64,000 bases of DNA, taken from Acetobacteraceae bacterium. Lineage in GTDB: Bacteria; Pseudomonadota; Alphaproteobacteria; Acetobacterales; Acetobacteraceae. This document shows positions 34,313-43,309 of this stretch, piece after piece; positions within the stretch are counted from its first letter, which is position 1, and each line of letters opens with the position of its first letter. The notes below the pieces were generated by a model. That model did no database searches, was not told the origin of the DNA, and saw only the letters and a list, made by a program, of their open reading frames with translations. A program made the translations under genes and the position numbers. The stretch covers positions 1-64,000 of the forward strand of contig JAKFUL010000031.1 of NCBI GenBank assembly GCA_021732665.1, read 5' to 3'.

Positions 34313-35314
34313 ATGTATCGCCGCACCGCCCTCATGCTTTTGGCCGCCCCGGCCGTGCATGCGCAGACCCTTACCCCCGTCCGCTTTTCGCTCGACTGGG
34401 CCTTCCAGGGCCCGCAGGCCGCCTTCCTGGTGGCGCTGGAGCGCGGCCATTTCCGGCGCGAGGGGCTGAACGTGACGATGGAGCGCGGCTTCGGCTCCGG
34501 CGATGTGCCGGTGAAGATCGCCGGCGGCGCCTTCGATGTCGGCGTGGCGGATGTGAACCCGATGATCCGGATGAAGCTGGAACGGCCGGATGTGGATTTG
34601 TTCACCCCCTTCCTGGTCTATGACGCGACGGCACTCGCGGTGATGACGCTCAGGCGCGAGAATATCGCGCGGCCCGCCGATCTGGTGGGCAAGACGCTGG
34701 CGGCGCCCGATTCCGACGCCGGGCGGCAGCTTTTCCCCGCCTTCGCGCGCGCCGCGGGCTTCGATGGCAGCCGGGTGACCTGGCTCTCGGTGGCGCCGCC
34801 GCTGCGCGAGCCGATGCTGGCCCAGGGGCGCGCGAATGCCATCACCGGCTTCATCACCTCCGGCATTTTCTCGCTGCGCGGGTTGGGCATCCGCGACGAG
34901 GACATCGTGACGATGAAGTACAATGAGTTCGGCGCCGATTTCTACGCGACCGCCTTGCTGACCAGCCGGCGCTGGGCCGCGGCCAATCCGGCCGCTGTCA
35001 CCGGCATCATCCGCGCCCTGATCCGTGCGCAATACGAAAGCCTGGCCGACCCCGCCATGGCCATCGAGGTGCTGCGCCGGCGCGAGCCGCTGACCGATGT
35101 GCCGCTGGAAACCGCCCGCCTGCGCATGGCGCTGGATGAGCTGACCTTCACCGCCCATGTCCGCCAGCACGGCTTTGGCCAGGTGGATACCGGCCGGGTG
35201 CAGCGCGGCATCGATGCGGTGCGCCAGGCCTTCTCCATTGCCCGCGAGGTGGCCTGGAGCGAGATCTACGATCCGCGCTATCTTCCCGCCCCCACGGATC
35301 TCAGGCTCGCATAA
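34313..35314 (+). CDS. NMT1/THI5-like ABC substrate-binding protein
   Basis: A 333-residue periplasmic protein of the SsuA/NMT1/THI5 class. It begins MYRRTALMLLAAPAVHAQT and continues VRFSLDWAFQGPQAAFLVAL, GSGDVPVKIAGGAFDVGVAD, LVGKTLAAPDSDAGRQLFPAF and EFGADFYATALLTSRRW. The family binds pyrimidine precursors, sulfonates, nitrate or riboflavin-related ligands. AGGAGG (34302-34307) is five bases from the ATG at 34313 and only two from the ATG at 34310, so the former is preferred. No permease or ATPase is adjacent; instead it leads directly into the creatininase gene. Confidence 0.9.
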   Translation: MYRRTALMLLAAPAVHAQTLTPVRFSLDWAFQGPQAAFLVALERGHFRREGLNVTMERGFGSGDVPVKIAGGAFDVGVADVNPMIRMKLERPDVDLFTPFLVYDATALAVMTLRRENIARPADLVGKTLAAPDSDAGRQLFPAFARAAGFDGSRVTWLSVAPPLREPMLAQGRANAITGFITSGIFSLRGLGIRDEDIVTMKYNEFGADFYATALLTSRRWAAANPAAVTGIIRALIRAQYESLADPAMAIEVLRRREPLTDVPLETARLRMALDELTFTAHVRQHGFGQVDTGRVQRGIDAVRQAFSIAREVAWSEIYDPRYLPAPTDLRLA

Positions 35315-36133
35315 ATGGCGATACGCACCCGGTACTGGCAGGACCTCACCTGGCCCGAATTCGAGACCCTTCCGGCCGATACGGTGGCCATCCTGCAGAC
35401 CGGGGCGATGGAGCAGCACGGGCCGCATCTGCCGGTCTCGGTGGACGCCACCATCAATGAGGGGGTGCTGGCCCGCGCGTTGAGCCTCCTCGACCCGGAG
35501 GTGCCGGCGCTGGTGCTGCCGATCCAGAAGGTGGGATGCTCGGTCGAGCATCTGCGCTTCCCCGGCACCATCACCTCCACGCCCGAGACGCTCATTTCGC
35601 TGTGGACGGAAATCGGTGAAAGCGTGTCGCGCGCCGGCGTCAAAAAAATGCTGTTTCTCAACAGCCATGGCGGGCAGCCGCAGATCATCGACATCGTCTG
35701 CCGCCGGCTGCGCATCAAGGCGGATATGTTTTGCGTCAACGCGCAGTGGAGCCGCCTGGGCAAGCCCGAGGGGCTGGTGGACAGCCTGGAGGGCCGTTAC
35801 GGCATCCATGCGGGGTATGTGGAAACCTCGCTGATGCTTCGGCTGGATCCGGAAAACTGCAAACCGGAACTCGCGAAAAACTTCCGCAACCGCTGGATCG
35901 GGCTGGAAAACCAGTTCGCCACGCTGACGCCCGAGGGCACCATGGGCTTCGGCTGGCAGGCGCAGGATCTGCACCCGGCGGGCGCGGTGGGCGATGCCTC
36001 CCGCGCCACGGCGGAGGATGGCGAGAAATTCCTGGCCTTTGCCGGGGCCAAGGTGGCGGAACTCATCCGCGACATCTCCCGCTTCGATCGCGACGCCTGG
36101 GTGATCAACCAGCGCGACCAGCATGGATCTTGA
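35315..36133 (+). CDS. Creatininase-family amidohydrolase
   Basis: A 272-residue cytoplasmic enzyme. The metal-binding motif is GAMEQHGPHLPVSVD with Glu33, His35 and Asp44, then FLNSHGGQ with His118 and HAGYVETS with His165 and Glu170, all of the family's ligands. Members open cyclic amides (creatinine) or act on formamides such as FAPy in riboflavin and deazaflavin pathways. The start codon follows the binding-protein stop without a gap, and the end overlaps the first FAD oxidase by 11 bases, so the four genes form one operon. Confidence 0.92.
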   Translation: MAIRTRYWQDLTWPEFETLPADTVAILQTGAMEQHGPHLPVSVDATINEGVLARALSLLDPEVPALVLPIQKVGCSVEHLRFPGTITSTPETLISLWTEIGESVSRAGVKKMLFLNSHGGQPQIIDIVCRRLRIKADMFCVNAQWSRLGKPEGLVDSLEGRYGIHAGYVETSLMLRLDPENCKPELAKNFRNRWIGLENQFATLTPEGTMGFGWQAQDLHPAGAVGDASRATAEDGEKFLAFAGAKVAELIRDISRFDRDAWVINQRDQHGS

Positions 36134-37442
36134 GGGCATAGAGCATTCCCGCGATCCGGCGCTGCTCCGCCAGAAATCGCGGGATTTCTATTGGTACTCG
36201 CCGGTTCTGAAACGCCAGCTGGATGGCAAGAGCGCTGAGCTCTGGGCGCGGCCGCGGGATGAGGAGGAGGTGTTGCGGCTGCTGCGCGAATGCCGCGCTG
36301 CCCGCATGCCCGTCACCGCGCGCGGTGGCGCCACCGGCAATTACGGCCAATGCGTGCCGCTGGAGGGCGGCCTCGTGCTCGACCTCACGGCCATGGCGGC
36401 GCCGGTCTCCCTGACCGACGGCGTGCTGGAGGCCGAGGCCGGCGCAAAAATGATCGATCTCGACCTCTGGGCGCGCGAGCGTGGGTGGGAATTGCGGCTC
36501 TGGCCCAGCACCAAGCGCACGGCGACCATTGGCGGCTTCGTGGCCGGCGGCGGCGCCGGCGTGGGCGGCATGAGCCATGGCACTATGCGCGAGCGCGGGA
36601 ACCTGCTGGGGGTGCGCGTCGCCACCCTGGAAGACCCGCCGCGCATCCTCGATATCGAGGGTGACGAGGCCAATCCGGTCAACCGCACCTATGGCACCAC
36701 GGGCATCATTACCCGTGTGCGCGTGCCCCTGGCGCCGGCACAGGCCTGGCGCGATGTGGCCATCGTGTTCGAAAAATTTCCCGACGCGGCGCGTTTCGCG
36801 CTCAGCTTCGCCTTCGCCGACGGCATCGCGAAGAAGATGTGCGGCGTCTTCGACAGCCGCCTGCCGCCCTTCTTCCGCGGCATTGCCGATGTGGTGCCCG
36901 AGGGGCATTCGCTGGCCCTGGTGATGGTGACAGCCGCTGGGATGTTGGCCTTGCGCGAAATGGCCGCCGAGCATGGCGGGCGCATCGTGGCCGAACAGGA
37001 TGCGGTGGCCGCCGAGCGCGACCCGGCCGCCACGCCGTTCTACGAGTATTGCTGGAACCACACGACGCTACAGGTGCTGAAGAAGGATCGCGGCGTCACC
37101 TATCTGCAATGCCGCTTCCCCTTCGAGGGCACGCTGGAATCGGTGGAAGCGGTGCGGGCGAAATTTCCGGACGAGGTCTGGATGCACACCGAGTGCGTCC
37201 GCTTCGGCGGCCGCATCACCATGTCCGCGCTCCCCGTCATCCGCTTCACCACCGAGGAACGGCTGGCGGCCATCATGGCCGGCTTCGAGGAAGCGGGTGC
37301 GGGCATCGCCAACCCGCATGTCTTCACCATCGAGGAAGGCTCGGGCTATCGCCGCGTGCCCGGCGACCAGCTGGGGTTCAAGCGCCGCGTGGACCCCTTG
37401 GGCCTTTTCAACCCCGGAAAGATGCTCAGTTTCACACCATGA
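36123..37442 (+). CDS. FAD-binding oxidase (GlcD/PCMH type), first of a tandem pair
   Basis: A 439-residue flavoprotein. The N-terminal FAD-binding type 4 domain (about 35-215) shows ARGGATGNYGQCVPLEGGLVLDL and TKRTATIGGFVAGGGAGVGG, the pyrophosphate-binding loops. The C-terminal FAD-oxidase domain ends DPLGLFNPGKMLSF. Such enzymes oxidise hydroxy acids or alcohols and pass electrons to a quinone or another acceptor; no Fe-S partner (GlcF-like) is nearby. It overlaps the creatininase end and, by ATGA, the second oxidase, to which it is clearly related along its whole length. Confidence 0.9.
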   Translation: MDLEGIEHSRDPALLRQKSRDFYWYSPVLKRQLDGKSAELWARPRDEEEVLRLLRECRAARMPVTARGGATGNYGQCVPLEGGLVLDLTAMAAPVSLTDGVLEAEAGAKMIDLDLWARERGWELRLWPSTKRTATIGGFVAGGGAGVGGMSHGTMRERGNLLGVRVATLEDPPRILDIEGDEANPVNRTYGTTGIITRVRVPLAPAQAWRDVAIVFEKFPDAARFALSFAFADGIAKKMCGVFDSRLPPFFRGIADVVPEGHSLALVMVTAAGMLALREMAAEHGGRIVAEQDAVAAERDPAATPFYEYCWNHTTLQVLKKDRGVTYLQCRFPFEGTLESVEAVRAKFPDEVWMHTECVRFGGRITMSALPVIRFTTEERLAAIMAGFEEAGAGIANPHVFTIEEGSGYRRVPGDQLGFKRRVDPLGLFNPGKMLSFTP

Positions 37443-38839
37443 TAGCAGACCTCATCGCCGCCCTGCCGGGCGTGGAATTCCTGACCGACCCTGCCCTGGT
37501 GCGGCAGAAGAGCCGGGATTTCTTCTGGTATTCGCCGGTGCTCAAGCGCCAGCTCAATGGCGCCACGGCCGAGGCCGTGGCCATGCCGAAGGACGAGGCC
37601 GAAATCATTGCGGTGATGCGCGAATGCTTTTCGCGAAACATCGCCGTCACCCCGCGCGGCGCCGGCACCGGCAATTACGGCCAGGCCATGCCGCTGAAGG
37701 GGGGCGTGGTGCTGGACCTTTCCCGCCTCGATCAGGTGCTGTGGTGCAAGTCGGGCCTGGCGCGCATCCAGGCCGGCGCGAAGCTGATCGATATCGATCG
37801 CCACACGCGCGAGAAGGTGGGCGGCGAGCTGCGCTTCCACCCCTCCACCAAGCGCACGGCCACCATTGGCGGCTTCATCGCCGGTGGCTCCTCGGGCATC
37901 GGTTCCTGCACCTATGGCATGCTGCGGGAGGCGGGGAATGTGCTGGCGCTGCGCGTCATCACCATGGAGGCGGAGCCGCGCATCCTGGAACTGCGCGGCG
38001 ATGACATCGCCCGCGTCAACCACGCCTATGGCACCAACGGCGTGATCACCGAGCTGGAAATGCCACTCGCCCCGGCCTTCGACTGGGTGGATCTGATCTA
38101 CAGCTTCCCCACCATGCTCGAGGCCGCGCGCTTCGCCGAGGCGCTGGTGGCCAGCGACGGGGTGGTGAAGAAGCTGGCCTGCGTCGTCGCGGCACCCATC
38201 CCGCAGCGCCATTTCAAGGCTTTTGCCGGCTTGATCCCCGAGGGTGATTCGGTGGTGCTGGCCATGCTGGCGCCGGAATACATCGAGATCGTCGCACCCA
38301 TGCTGGCCCGGATGGGCGGGCGGGAGCTTTACCGCTGCGAGACCGAAGCGGCGGAAATCCCGCTCTACGAACACAGCTGGAACCATACCACCTTGCAGGC
38401 GCTGAAGACCGATCGCGGCTTCACCTACCTGCAAACCCTCTTCCCGCCGCCGCATCATTTCGAGACCCTGGCCGCGATGGAACAGCGCTTCGGCGACGAG
38501 GTGCCGATGCATCTGGAATTCGTCCGCTATGGCGGCGCGGTGACCTGCTTCGGGCTGCAACTCGTGCGCTTCACCACCGAGGAGCGGCTGGAGGAGATCA
38601 TCCAGATCCACAATGATTCAGGCGCCCCCATCTTCAACCCGCATGTCTTCACCCTGGAGGAAGGCGGCATGAAGCGCGTGGATGCGAAACAGGCGGCATT
38701 CAAGCGCGAGGCCGATCCCCGCGGCCTGCTCAACCCCGGAAAGATGCTGGGCTTCGAGGATCCGGATTGGGAGCCTTCCAAGCCGCGGCCGCACTACCTC
38801 TTCGGCGCGATCGAGGAGGTCGAGGAAATCCTCGAGTAG
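37439..38839 (+). CDS. FAD-binding oxidase (GlcD/PCMH type), second of a tandem pair
   Basis: A 466-residue flavoprotein from the ATG at 37439. It aligns with its upstream neighbour from the N-terminus (DPALVRQKSRDFFWYSPVLK in both, with one or two changes), through PRGAGTGNYGQAMPLKGGVV and TKRTATIGGFIAGGSSGIGS, to the end (DPRGLLNPGKMLGF), plus a longer acidic tail. It is a tandem duplicate that has diverged substantially. The two may form a heterodimer or work on successive alcohol/acid steps after the creatininase reaction. Substrate not deducible. Confidence 0.9.
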   Translation: MIADLIAALPGVEFLTDPALVRQKSRDFFWYSPVLKRQLNGATAEAVAMPKDEAEIIAVMRECFSRNIAVTPRGAGTGNYGQAMPLKGGVVLDLSRLDQVLWCKSGLARIQAGAKLIDIDRHTREKVGGELRFHPSTKRTATIGGFIAGGSSGIGSCTYGMLREAGNVLALRVITMEAEPRILELRGDDIARVNHAYGTNGVITELEMPLAPAFDWVDLIYSFPTMLEAARFAEALVASDGVVKKLACVVAAPIPQRHFKAFAGLIPEGDSVVLAMLAPEYIEIVAPMLARMGGRELYRCETEAAEIPLYEHSWNHTTLQALKTDRGFTYLQTLFPPPHHFETLAAMEQRFGDEVPMHLEFVRYGGAVTCFGLQLVRFTTEERLEEIIQIHNDSGAPIFNPHVFTLEEGGMKRVDAKQAAFKREADPRGLLNPGKMLGFEDPDWEPSKPRPHYLFGAIEEVEEILE

Positions 38840-38867
38840 CCCGACCACGGCTCCGCCGCTGCGCTGT

Positions 38868-39452
38868 TCACCACTTCGCGAAGGCGGCGGAAAAACGGGC
38901 CTGAAACGCCTGGCGCTGCTCCAGCGTCGCCCGGTTCATGTCGTAGAGCGCGTGGTATTCCACCTTCGCGCGACCGGCATTGACCATGCGCAGGTAGCGA
39001 GTGACAGCCTTGCGCGGCGGGTCCCCCACCAGAAGGGCGTTGAAGCGGGGGCGGCCATAGGTCACCACGCCGGCGATGCGCTTGAGATGGGTCAGGGCAG
39101 GGCGGGCGATGCCGTCCTCGGCGAGCGTGAAGGACACCCCGGGCAGCAGCACCCGGTCAAACCACCCCTTCAGCATGGCGGGCATGGAGAAGCACCAGGT
39201 GGGGAAGACCAGCACCAGCGCCTCGGCCGCCAGCAGGCGGTCGACGTAACCGGCGACGGGGGCGCGGTTGGTCGCGGGGTCGTGGTAGCCGCGGCGTTCC
39301 TCGGCGCTCATCACCGGCGAGAAACCCTCCTCGTAGAGGTCGCAGGCATCCACCTCATGGCCCGCCTCGCGCAGGGCCGCGCAGGTCGCGGCGAAATTGG
39401 CCGCGCAAAAGCTTTCGGGCAGGGGGTGGGAATACAGGACGAGGACGCGCAT
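38868..39452 (-). CDS. Flavodoxin-fold NAD(P)H:quinone reductase family protein
   Basis: A 194-residue flavoprotein of the NQO1/MdaB/KefF group. It starts MRVLVLYSHPLPESFCAANF (FMN/FAD phosphate loop) and has GHEVDACDLYEEGFSPVMS, ALVLVFPTWCFSMPAMLKGW and DRVLLPGVSF, the typical flavin-contact segments. It would reduce quinones or azo compounds with NAD(P)H in the cytoplasm, limiting oxidative stress. Its gene lies between the FAD oxidase operon (convergent) and the csbD terminator. Confidence 0.9.
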   Translation of the reverse strand: MRVLVLYSHPLPESFCAANFAATCAALREAGHEVDACDLYEEGFSPVMSAEERRGYHDPATNRAPVAGYVDRLLAAEALVLVFPTWCFSMPAMLKGWFDRVLLPGVSFTLAEDGIARPALTHLKRIAGVVTYGRPRFNALLVGDPPRKAVTRYLRMVNAGRAKVEYHALYDMNRATLEQRQAFQARFSAAFAKW

Positions 39453-39491
39453 GGCGGTGATCTCGGGCCGGGCGGGCGCGCCGTCAACGCA

Positions 39492-39520
39492 AAAGGGCGG
39501 GGCACATGGCCCCGCCCTTT
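39492..39520 (-). terminator. Intrinsic terminator downstream of csbD
   Basis: A perfect twelve-base-pair stem, AAAGGGCGGGGC (39492-39503) with GCCCCGCCCTTT (39509-39520), and a five-base loop. On the minus strand it ends in TTT and lies about 25 bases past the csbD stop. The A/T ends make it usable in both directions. Confidence 0.75.
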
Positions 39521-39544
39521 CATGTCAGCCCAAATCCTGGGCGA

Positions 39545-39730
39545 TCAGGCCTTGTTGGCGGCGTCGCGCAGCGCATCCTTGGCGCCGCCGACGGCGTTCT
39601 GCACCTTGCCATGCGCCTTGTCGGCCGCACCTTCGGCCTCCAGCTTCGCATCGCCCACCACCTTGCCGGCGGCCTCCTTGATGCTGCCCTTCACCTGATT
39701 GCCGATGCCGGCAACACGATCCTTGTCCAT
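39545..39730 (-). CDS. CsbD-family stress protein
   Basis: A 61-residue, charged, mostly helical cytoplasmic protein: MDKDRVAGIGNQVKGSIKEA, then GKVVGDAKLEAEGAADKAHG and a repeat of the VKGxxKEAxGK-type unit (VQNAVGGAKDALRDAANKA). This matches CsbD/YjbJ proteins, abundant general stress proteins of unknown mechanism. GGAG lies eight bases before the ATG at 39730. A strong hairpin terminator follows. It has its own transcription unit beside the EamA exporter gene. Confidence 0.92.
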   Translation of the reverse strand: MDKDRVAGIGNQVKGSIKEAAGKVVGDAKLEAEGAADKAHGKVQNAVGGAKDALRDAANKA

Positions 39731-39813
39731 GGCGAGTACTCCGTATGCCCCGGCCGCCCCGATGGCGGCCTTGTCGGGTCCGGGAAGGGAACGCCCGTCG
39801 CGGCCCCGGGGTT

Positions 39814-40656
39814 TCAGCGCCCGCGCGCCTGGCTCCATGCCAGCACCAGCCCGGCGCCCACGATGATGGCCGCACCCACCCAGGTCAGCGTGTCCGGCAA
39901 ATGGCCGAACATGGCGAAACCCACGGCCACCGCCGCCAGCAATTGCAGATACTGAAAGGGCGAGACGACATTGGCGGGCGCGAAATGCAGCGCCTGGGCC
40001 ACGAAATAGTGACCGATGGCCCCCAGCGCGCCGCAGGCCAGGAACAGCCCGCAATCGAAGAGCGAGCGCGGATTTTCCCACACCCAGGGTTGCGCCAGGG
40101 CCAGCAGCAAGGCGCCGGTCAGCGGTGACCACAGCGCCGAGGTGGCGGGGGAATCATAAGGCGCCACCATGCGGGTGAGGATCTGATAGACCCCATAGGC
40201 GGCGGCCGAGACCATCACCAGCAACGAGGCGGGGTGGAAGACCTCCGCACCCGGGCGGATCACCACCAGCACGCCCACGAACCCCAACCCCACCGCCGCC
40301 ACGCGCAGGGCCGTCGTGCGCTCGCGCAGCATCGGCCAGGCCAGCAGCGCCACGATCAATGGCGCGGTCAGCGAGATGGCCGAGGCCTTGGCCAGCGGGA
40401 TGAAGGTGATGGCGAAGAAGAAGCACAGGTTGGACAGCGTGAGCATCGCCGCCCGCCCGAGTTGCAGCCCCGGCTTTCGCGTGCGCAGCACCGCCACGCC
40501 GCCGCGCGGCAGGAAGACCGCGCCCAGGAAGACCATGTGAATGAAGGCGCGTGCCCAGGAGACCTGCACCGAGGAATAGGTCTCGCCCAGCAGCTTGGCG
40601 ATGCCGCCCATCAGCGAGAAGAGCAGCCCGGCGAAGCAGATGCACCCCACGCCCAT
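39814..40656 (-). CDS. EamA/DMT-family transporter
   Basis: A 280-residue inner-membrane protein with ten predicted helices arranged as two EamA repeats (about 5-130 and 145-275). Segments include GVGCICFAGLLFSLMGGIAK, ITFIPLAKASAISLTAPLIV and the second-repeat ALHFAPANVVSPFQYLQLLA. Family members export amino acids, metabolites or drugs, or act as importers; the substrate is not predictable. The ATG at 40656 is used because the longer frame runs into tRNA-Thr and has no start codon with a suitable context. Confidence 0.88.
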   Translation of the reverse strand: MGVGCICFAGLLFSLMGGIAKLLGETYSSVQVSWARAFIHMVFLGAVFLPRGGVAVLRTRKPGLQLGRAAMLTLSNLCFFFAITFIPLAKASAISLTAPLIVALLAWPMLRERTTALRVAAVGLGFVGVLVVIRPGAEVFHPASLLVMVSAAAYGVYQILTRMVAPYDSPATSALWSPLTGALLLALAQPWVWENPRSLFDCGLFLACGALGAIGHYFVAQALHFAPANVVSPFQYLQLLAAVAVGFAMFGHLPDTLTWVGAAIIVGAGLVLAWSQARGR

Positions 40657-40826
40657 GAGGATGTTGCGGCTGGAGGCGGCTTGCTGGGCGGGTGGCAATG
40701 GGTGTGGCCAAAGGTTGTCGGGACAGCTTGGCGCGATGAGCCTGGCAATTGAACCCCCCCGGTGGCCAATCGCGGCCTGGGCAGCAGGCCCGGTGCCGGC
40801 CAGGACCAGCTGGCCAGCGGAACCGA

Positions 40827-40901
<75 letters not shown>

Positions 40902-41198
40902 CCGGGGCGGCTTTATAGCCCGAAAGATATGGCCTGACTACGCTCGGAAAAAGGAGCGAATACAAGGCGAAACCGCCTTTCCGTCGTCTGGCTGGCCAGG
41001 CTGCGCACCGCCCCTGGCGAGGTGCCCGCCCGCCGCGAAGGACGAGATATTGCCGATCGCCGTCGCGGCGAGGGCGTTCAGCGCCTCCGTCGCGAACGAC
41101 GCACCAGCAGGATGTCGCCCATGGCGATCGCCTCGACGCCGATCTCCGCGATCCCCGTCACCCCTGCGTCACGCCCGCCGCACCCATGCCAGGAACCC
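40902..41198. other. Intergenic region upstream of tRNA-Thr, no gene recognised
   Basis: About 300 bases between tRNA-Thr and the class II aldolase stop, both read on the minus strand. The tRNA-proximal 90 bases are relatively AT-rich and could hold the tRNA promoter. The remainder keeps coding-like composition; a minus-strand frame reads EIGVEAIAMGDILLVRR before a stop, which might be the tail of a decayed gene, but no family is recognisable. Confidence 0.3.
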
Positions 41199-41981
41199 TC
41201 AATCCTTGTAGTCCGGCTCCTTGCGGTCGAGGATCCGCTTCAGCGCGTCGAAATGCCATTCGGCGTTGGAGCGGTCGCCATACTTGGGCGCGGTGCCGCG
41301 ATAGGTGCTGATGGTGTGGTCCACCACCTCCTCGGCCACGCGCTTGAGCGGGCGGTTGGTCCACATCGCGTAGAGCTGCACCTGCGCCACGCGCTCCATG
41401 TAGTAGAGCCGGTCGTAGGCCTCGGCCACGTTGCGCCCCACCGTCGCCACGCCGTGATTGGCCATGATCAGCACCGTCTTGTCGCCGATCAGGCCCGCCA
41501 GGCGCTCGCCCTCGGAGGGATCGAAGGCAGGGCCGGTATAGGTCGCGTCATAGGCGGTGCGCATCATGGTGCCGAGCTCGGTCTGGCCGATCGGCAGGAT
41601 CTGCGGGTCCTCCAGCCGGGCCAGCGCGGAGGTGTAGGGCATATGGGTGTGGAACACCGCGGCCGCACCTTCGAGCAGCCGGTGCATCGGCGCGTGGATG
41701 CAATAGGCCGAGCGCTCGACCATGCCCTCGCCCTCCATGATCTCGCCATCATAGCCGACCTCCATGAAGCAGGAGGCGGTGACCTCGCTCCAATGCAGGC
41801 CGAAGGGGATCTGGTAGTAGCGGTCATTGGTGCCCGGCACGCGCAGCGTGAAGTGGTTGAAGATGCCCTCGTTGAAGCCGTCGCGCACGGCCAGGCGATG
41901 CGCCGCCGCCAGGTCCACGCGCGCCTTGTGGCGGGCGTCGGCCAGCGTGATGTCGGCGGCTGCGTGGTTTTCGAGCGGCAT
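41199..41981 (-). CDS. Class II aldolase/adducin-family protein
   Basis: A 260-residue zinc-dependent aldolase-fold protein. The metal ligands are His111 and His113 in VFHTHMPYTSALA and His176 in LIMANHGVATVG; the substrate loop is FNEGIFNHFTLRVPG, with Glu38 as a candidate catalytic residue. Members cleave fuculose- or ribulose-phosphates or decarboxylate and dehydrate related acids; those with an FNHF motif are often non-phosphorylated-substrate types. It is downstream of the iron-ADH-like gene (76-base gap), suggesting a two-enzyme pathway. The ATG at 41981 follows a GGACC-rich site. Confidence 0.88.
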   Translation of the reverse strand: MPLENHAAADITLADARHKARVDLAAAHRLAVRDGFNEGIFNHFTLRVPGTNDRYYQIPFGLHWSEVTASCFMEVGYDGEIMEGEGMVERSAYCIHAPMHRLLEGAAAVFHTHMPYTSALARLEDPQILPIGQTELGTMMRTAYDATYTGPAFDPSEGERLAGLIGDKTVLIMANHGVATVGRNVAEAYDRLYYMERVAQVQLYAMWTNRPLKRVAEEVVDHTISTYRGTAPKYGDRSNAEWHFDALKRILDRKEPDYKD

Positions 41982-42057
41982 GGGCACTGGTCCTTCCGGG
42001 GGTCGATCGCGAACGATAGGTGCGGCGCGGCGCGCAGGACAAGCGGAATGCGCCGCG

Positions 42058-43206
42058 TCACGCCGCCAGTTGCAGGATTTCCTCCAGATCGGCCGCGCCG
42101 CCGATCGGCCTGGGGTTGGTCGCGATCGGCGCATCGCCGGTCCAGCGCGCCGCGAGGCCGGGGATGTCCGCCGGGGTGATCCCCTGTTCGGACAGCCGCG
42201 TCGGCAGGCCAAGGCCGCGGACGAAAGCCTCGATCGCGGGGCCGGCCGCCTCGGCGCCGAAAATCCGGGCGATCTGCGCCTGGCGCTCGCCATTCACCCC
42301 GGCATTCCAGCGCATCACCGCATGCAGCATCAGGCAGGAGGTGATGCCATGCGGCACGCCGCGGGCCGCGCCCAGGATATAGCCCAGGCCATGGCTGGCC
42401 CCCACCGGCACGCCCGACCAGCCGCCCATCACCGAGAGCCAGGCGGCATATTGGCAGGCCGCGCGCGCGGCCATGTCGTGGGGGTCGCGGTGCAGGCGCG
42501 GCAGGTTCGCGGCCAGCATGGTCATGGCCTGCAATGACACCGCGTCCGAGAAGGCGGTGGGCGCCGCCGAGCACCAGCGCTCCACCGCGTGGTCGAGGGC
42601 GCGGATGCCGGAGGAGAGCAGCAGGGGCGCGGGCGTCAACATGGTCGCCGCCGGGTCCAGGATGACCGCGCGCGGCACCATCCAGGGGTCGAGCGCGCGA
42701 TGTTTCCGGCCGGCCGCGAGATCGGTATAGCCGGCATGCGGGGCGAATTCGGCGGCCGAGAGGGTGGTCGGCACAGCGACGATGCGCGGCCCCGGCGGCT
42801 CGCCATCCCAGAAGCCGGGCTCGTTGCCGCGTGAGGTGGCGGCGCCGATCAAGCCCTGCGCATCGGCGATGCCGCGCCACACCGCGAGGCAGGCGACCTT
42901 GGCGCCATCGATGACCGAGCCGCCGCCCAGGGCGATGACGAGGTCGGCCTTGCGGTCGCGCATCAGGCCGGCGAGCGCCAGCACATCCTCCACCGGGCTA
43001 TGCGCGCGCATCGCGGCGAAGCCGCCGGCCAGGCGGTCGCCGATCACCGCCGTCACCTCGGCCGCAAGCGCGCTGCCGGCGAGCGAGCGGGGCGAGACCA
43101 GCACCACCCGCGCGGCCTGCGCGATCTCGCGCGGGAGGGCCTGCGCCACCGCGGCGCCGTGATGGACCCGCCCCTGTGCCGGCCATTGATGCAGATGTGC
43201 CGCCAT
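42058..43206 (-). CDS. Iron-type alcohol dehydrogenase / maleylacetate reductase-like protein
   Basis: A 382-residue group III dehydrogenase. The nucleotide-binding part has DLVIALGGGSVIDGAKVACL and IVAVPTTLSAAEFAPHAGYT; the metal region has SSGIRALDHAVERW and GASHGLGYILGAARGVPHGI. The first metal ligand position, Asp in iron ADHs (GxDAL), is Arg here, as non-Asp variants are in maleylacetate reductases, so a metal-independent reductase is more likely than a true iron ADH. Maleylacetate reductases end resorcinol and chloroaromatic pathways, but no ring-cleavage enzyme is nearby. Probably co-transcribed with the class II aldolase. Confidence 0.85.
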   Translation of the reverse strand: MAAHLHQWPAQGRVHHGAAVAQALPREIAQAARVVLVSPRSLAGSALAAEVTAVIGDRLAGGFAAMRAHSPVEDVLALAGLMRDRKADLVIALGGGSVIDGAKVACLAVWRGIADAQGLIGAATSRGNEPGFWDGEPPGPRIVAVPTTLSAAEFAPHAGYTDLAAGRKHRALDPWMVPRAVILDPAATMLTPAPLLLSSGIRALDHAVERWCSAAPTAFSDAVSLQAMTMLAANLPRLHRDPHDMAARAACQYAAWLSVMGGWSGVPVGASHGLGYILGAARGVPHGITSCLMLHAVMRWNAGVNGERQAQIARIFGAEAAGPAIEAFVRGLGLPTRLSEQGITPADIPGLAARWTGDAPIATNPRPIGGAADLEEILQLAA

Positions 43207-43309
43207 CGCCCGTCTCCGCTCCCGTGCGGGCAGGATGGGGGGCCGGCCGCGCCCCGGCAAGCCGGCGTGGTGGCCGGGCGCGCCTTGAACCTTGGCCCAA
43301 GCGGACGAT

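Noticed and set aside
34031-36139. A 702-codon minus-strand frame opposite the NMT1 receptor and creatininase genes
   Set aside because: Same low-complexity shadow composition; it runs through the promoter region and opposite clearly real genes.
40902-41198. A small gene between tRNA-Thr and the class II aldolase
   Set aside because: Frames are short and change phase, with no start/ribosome-site combination and no recognisable domain.
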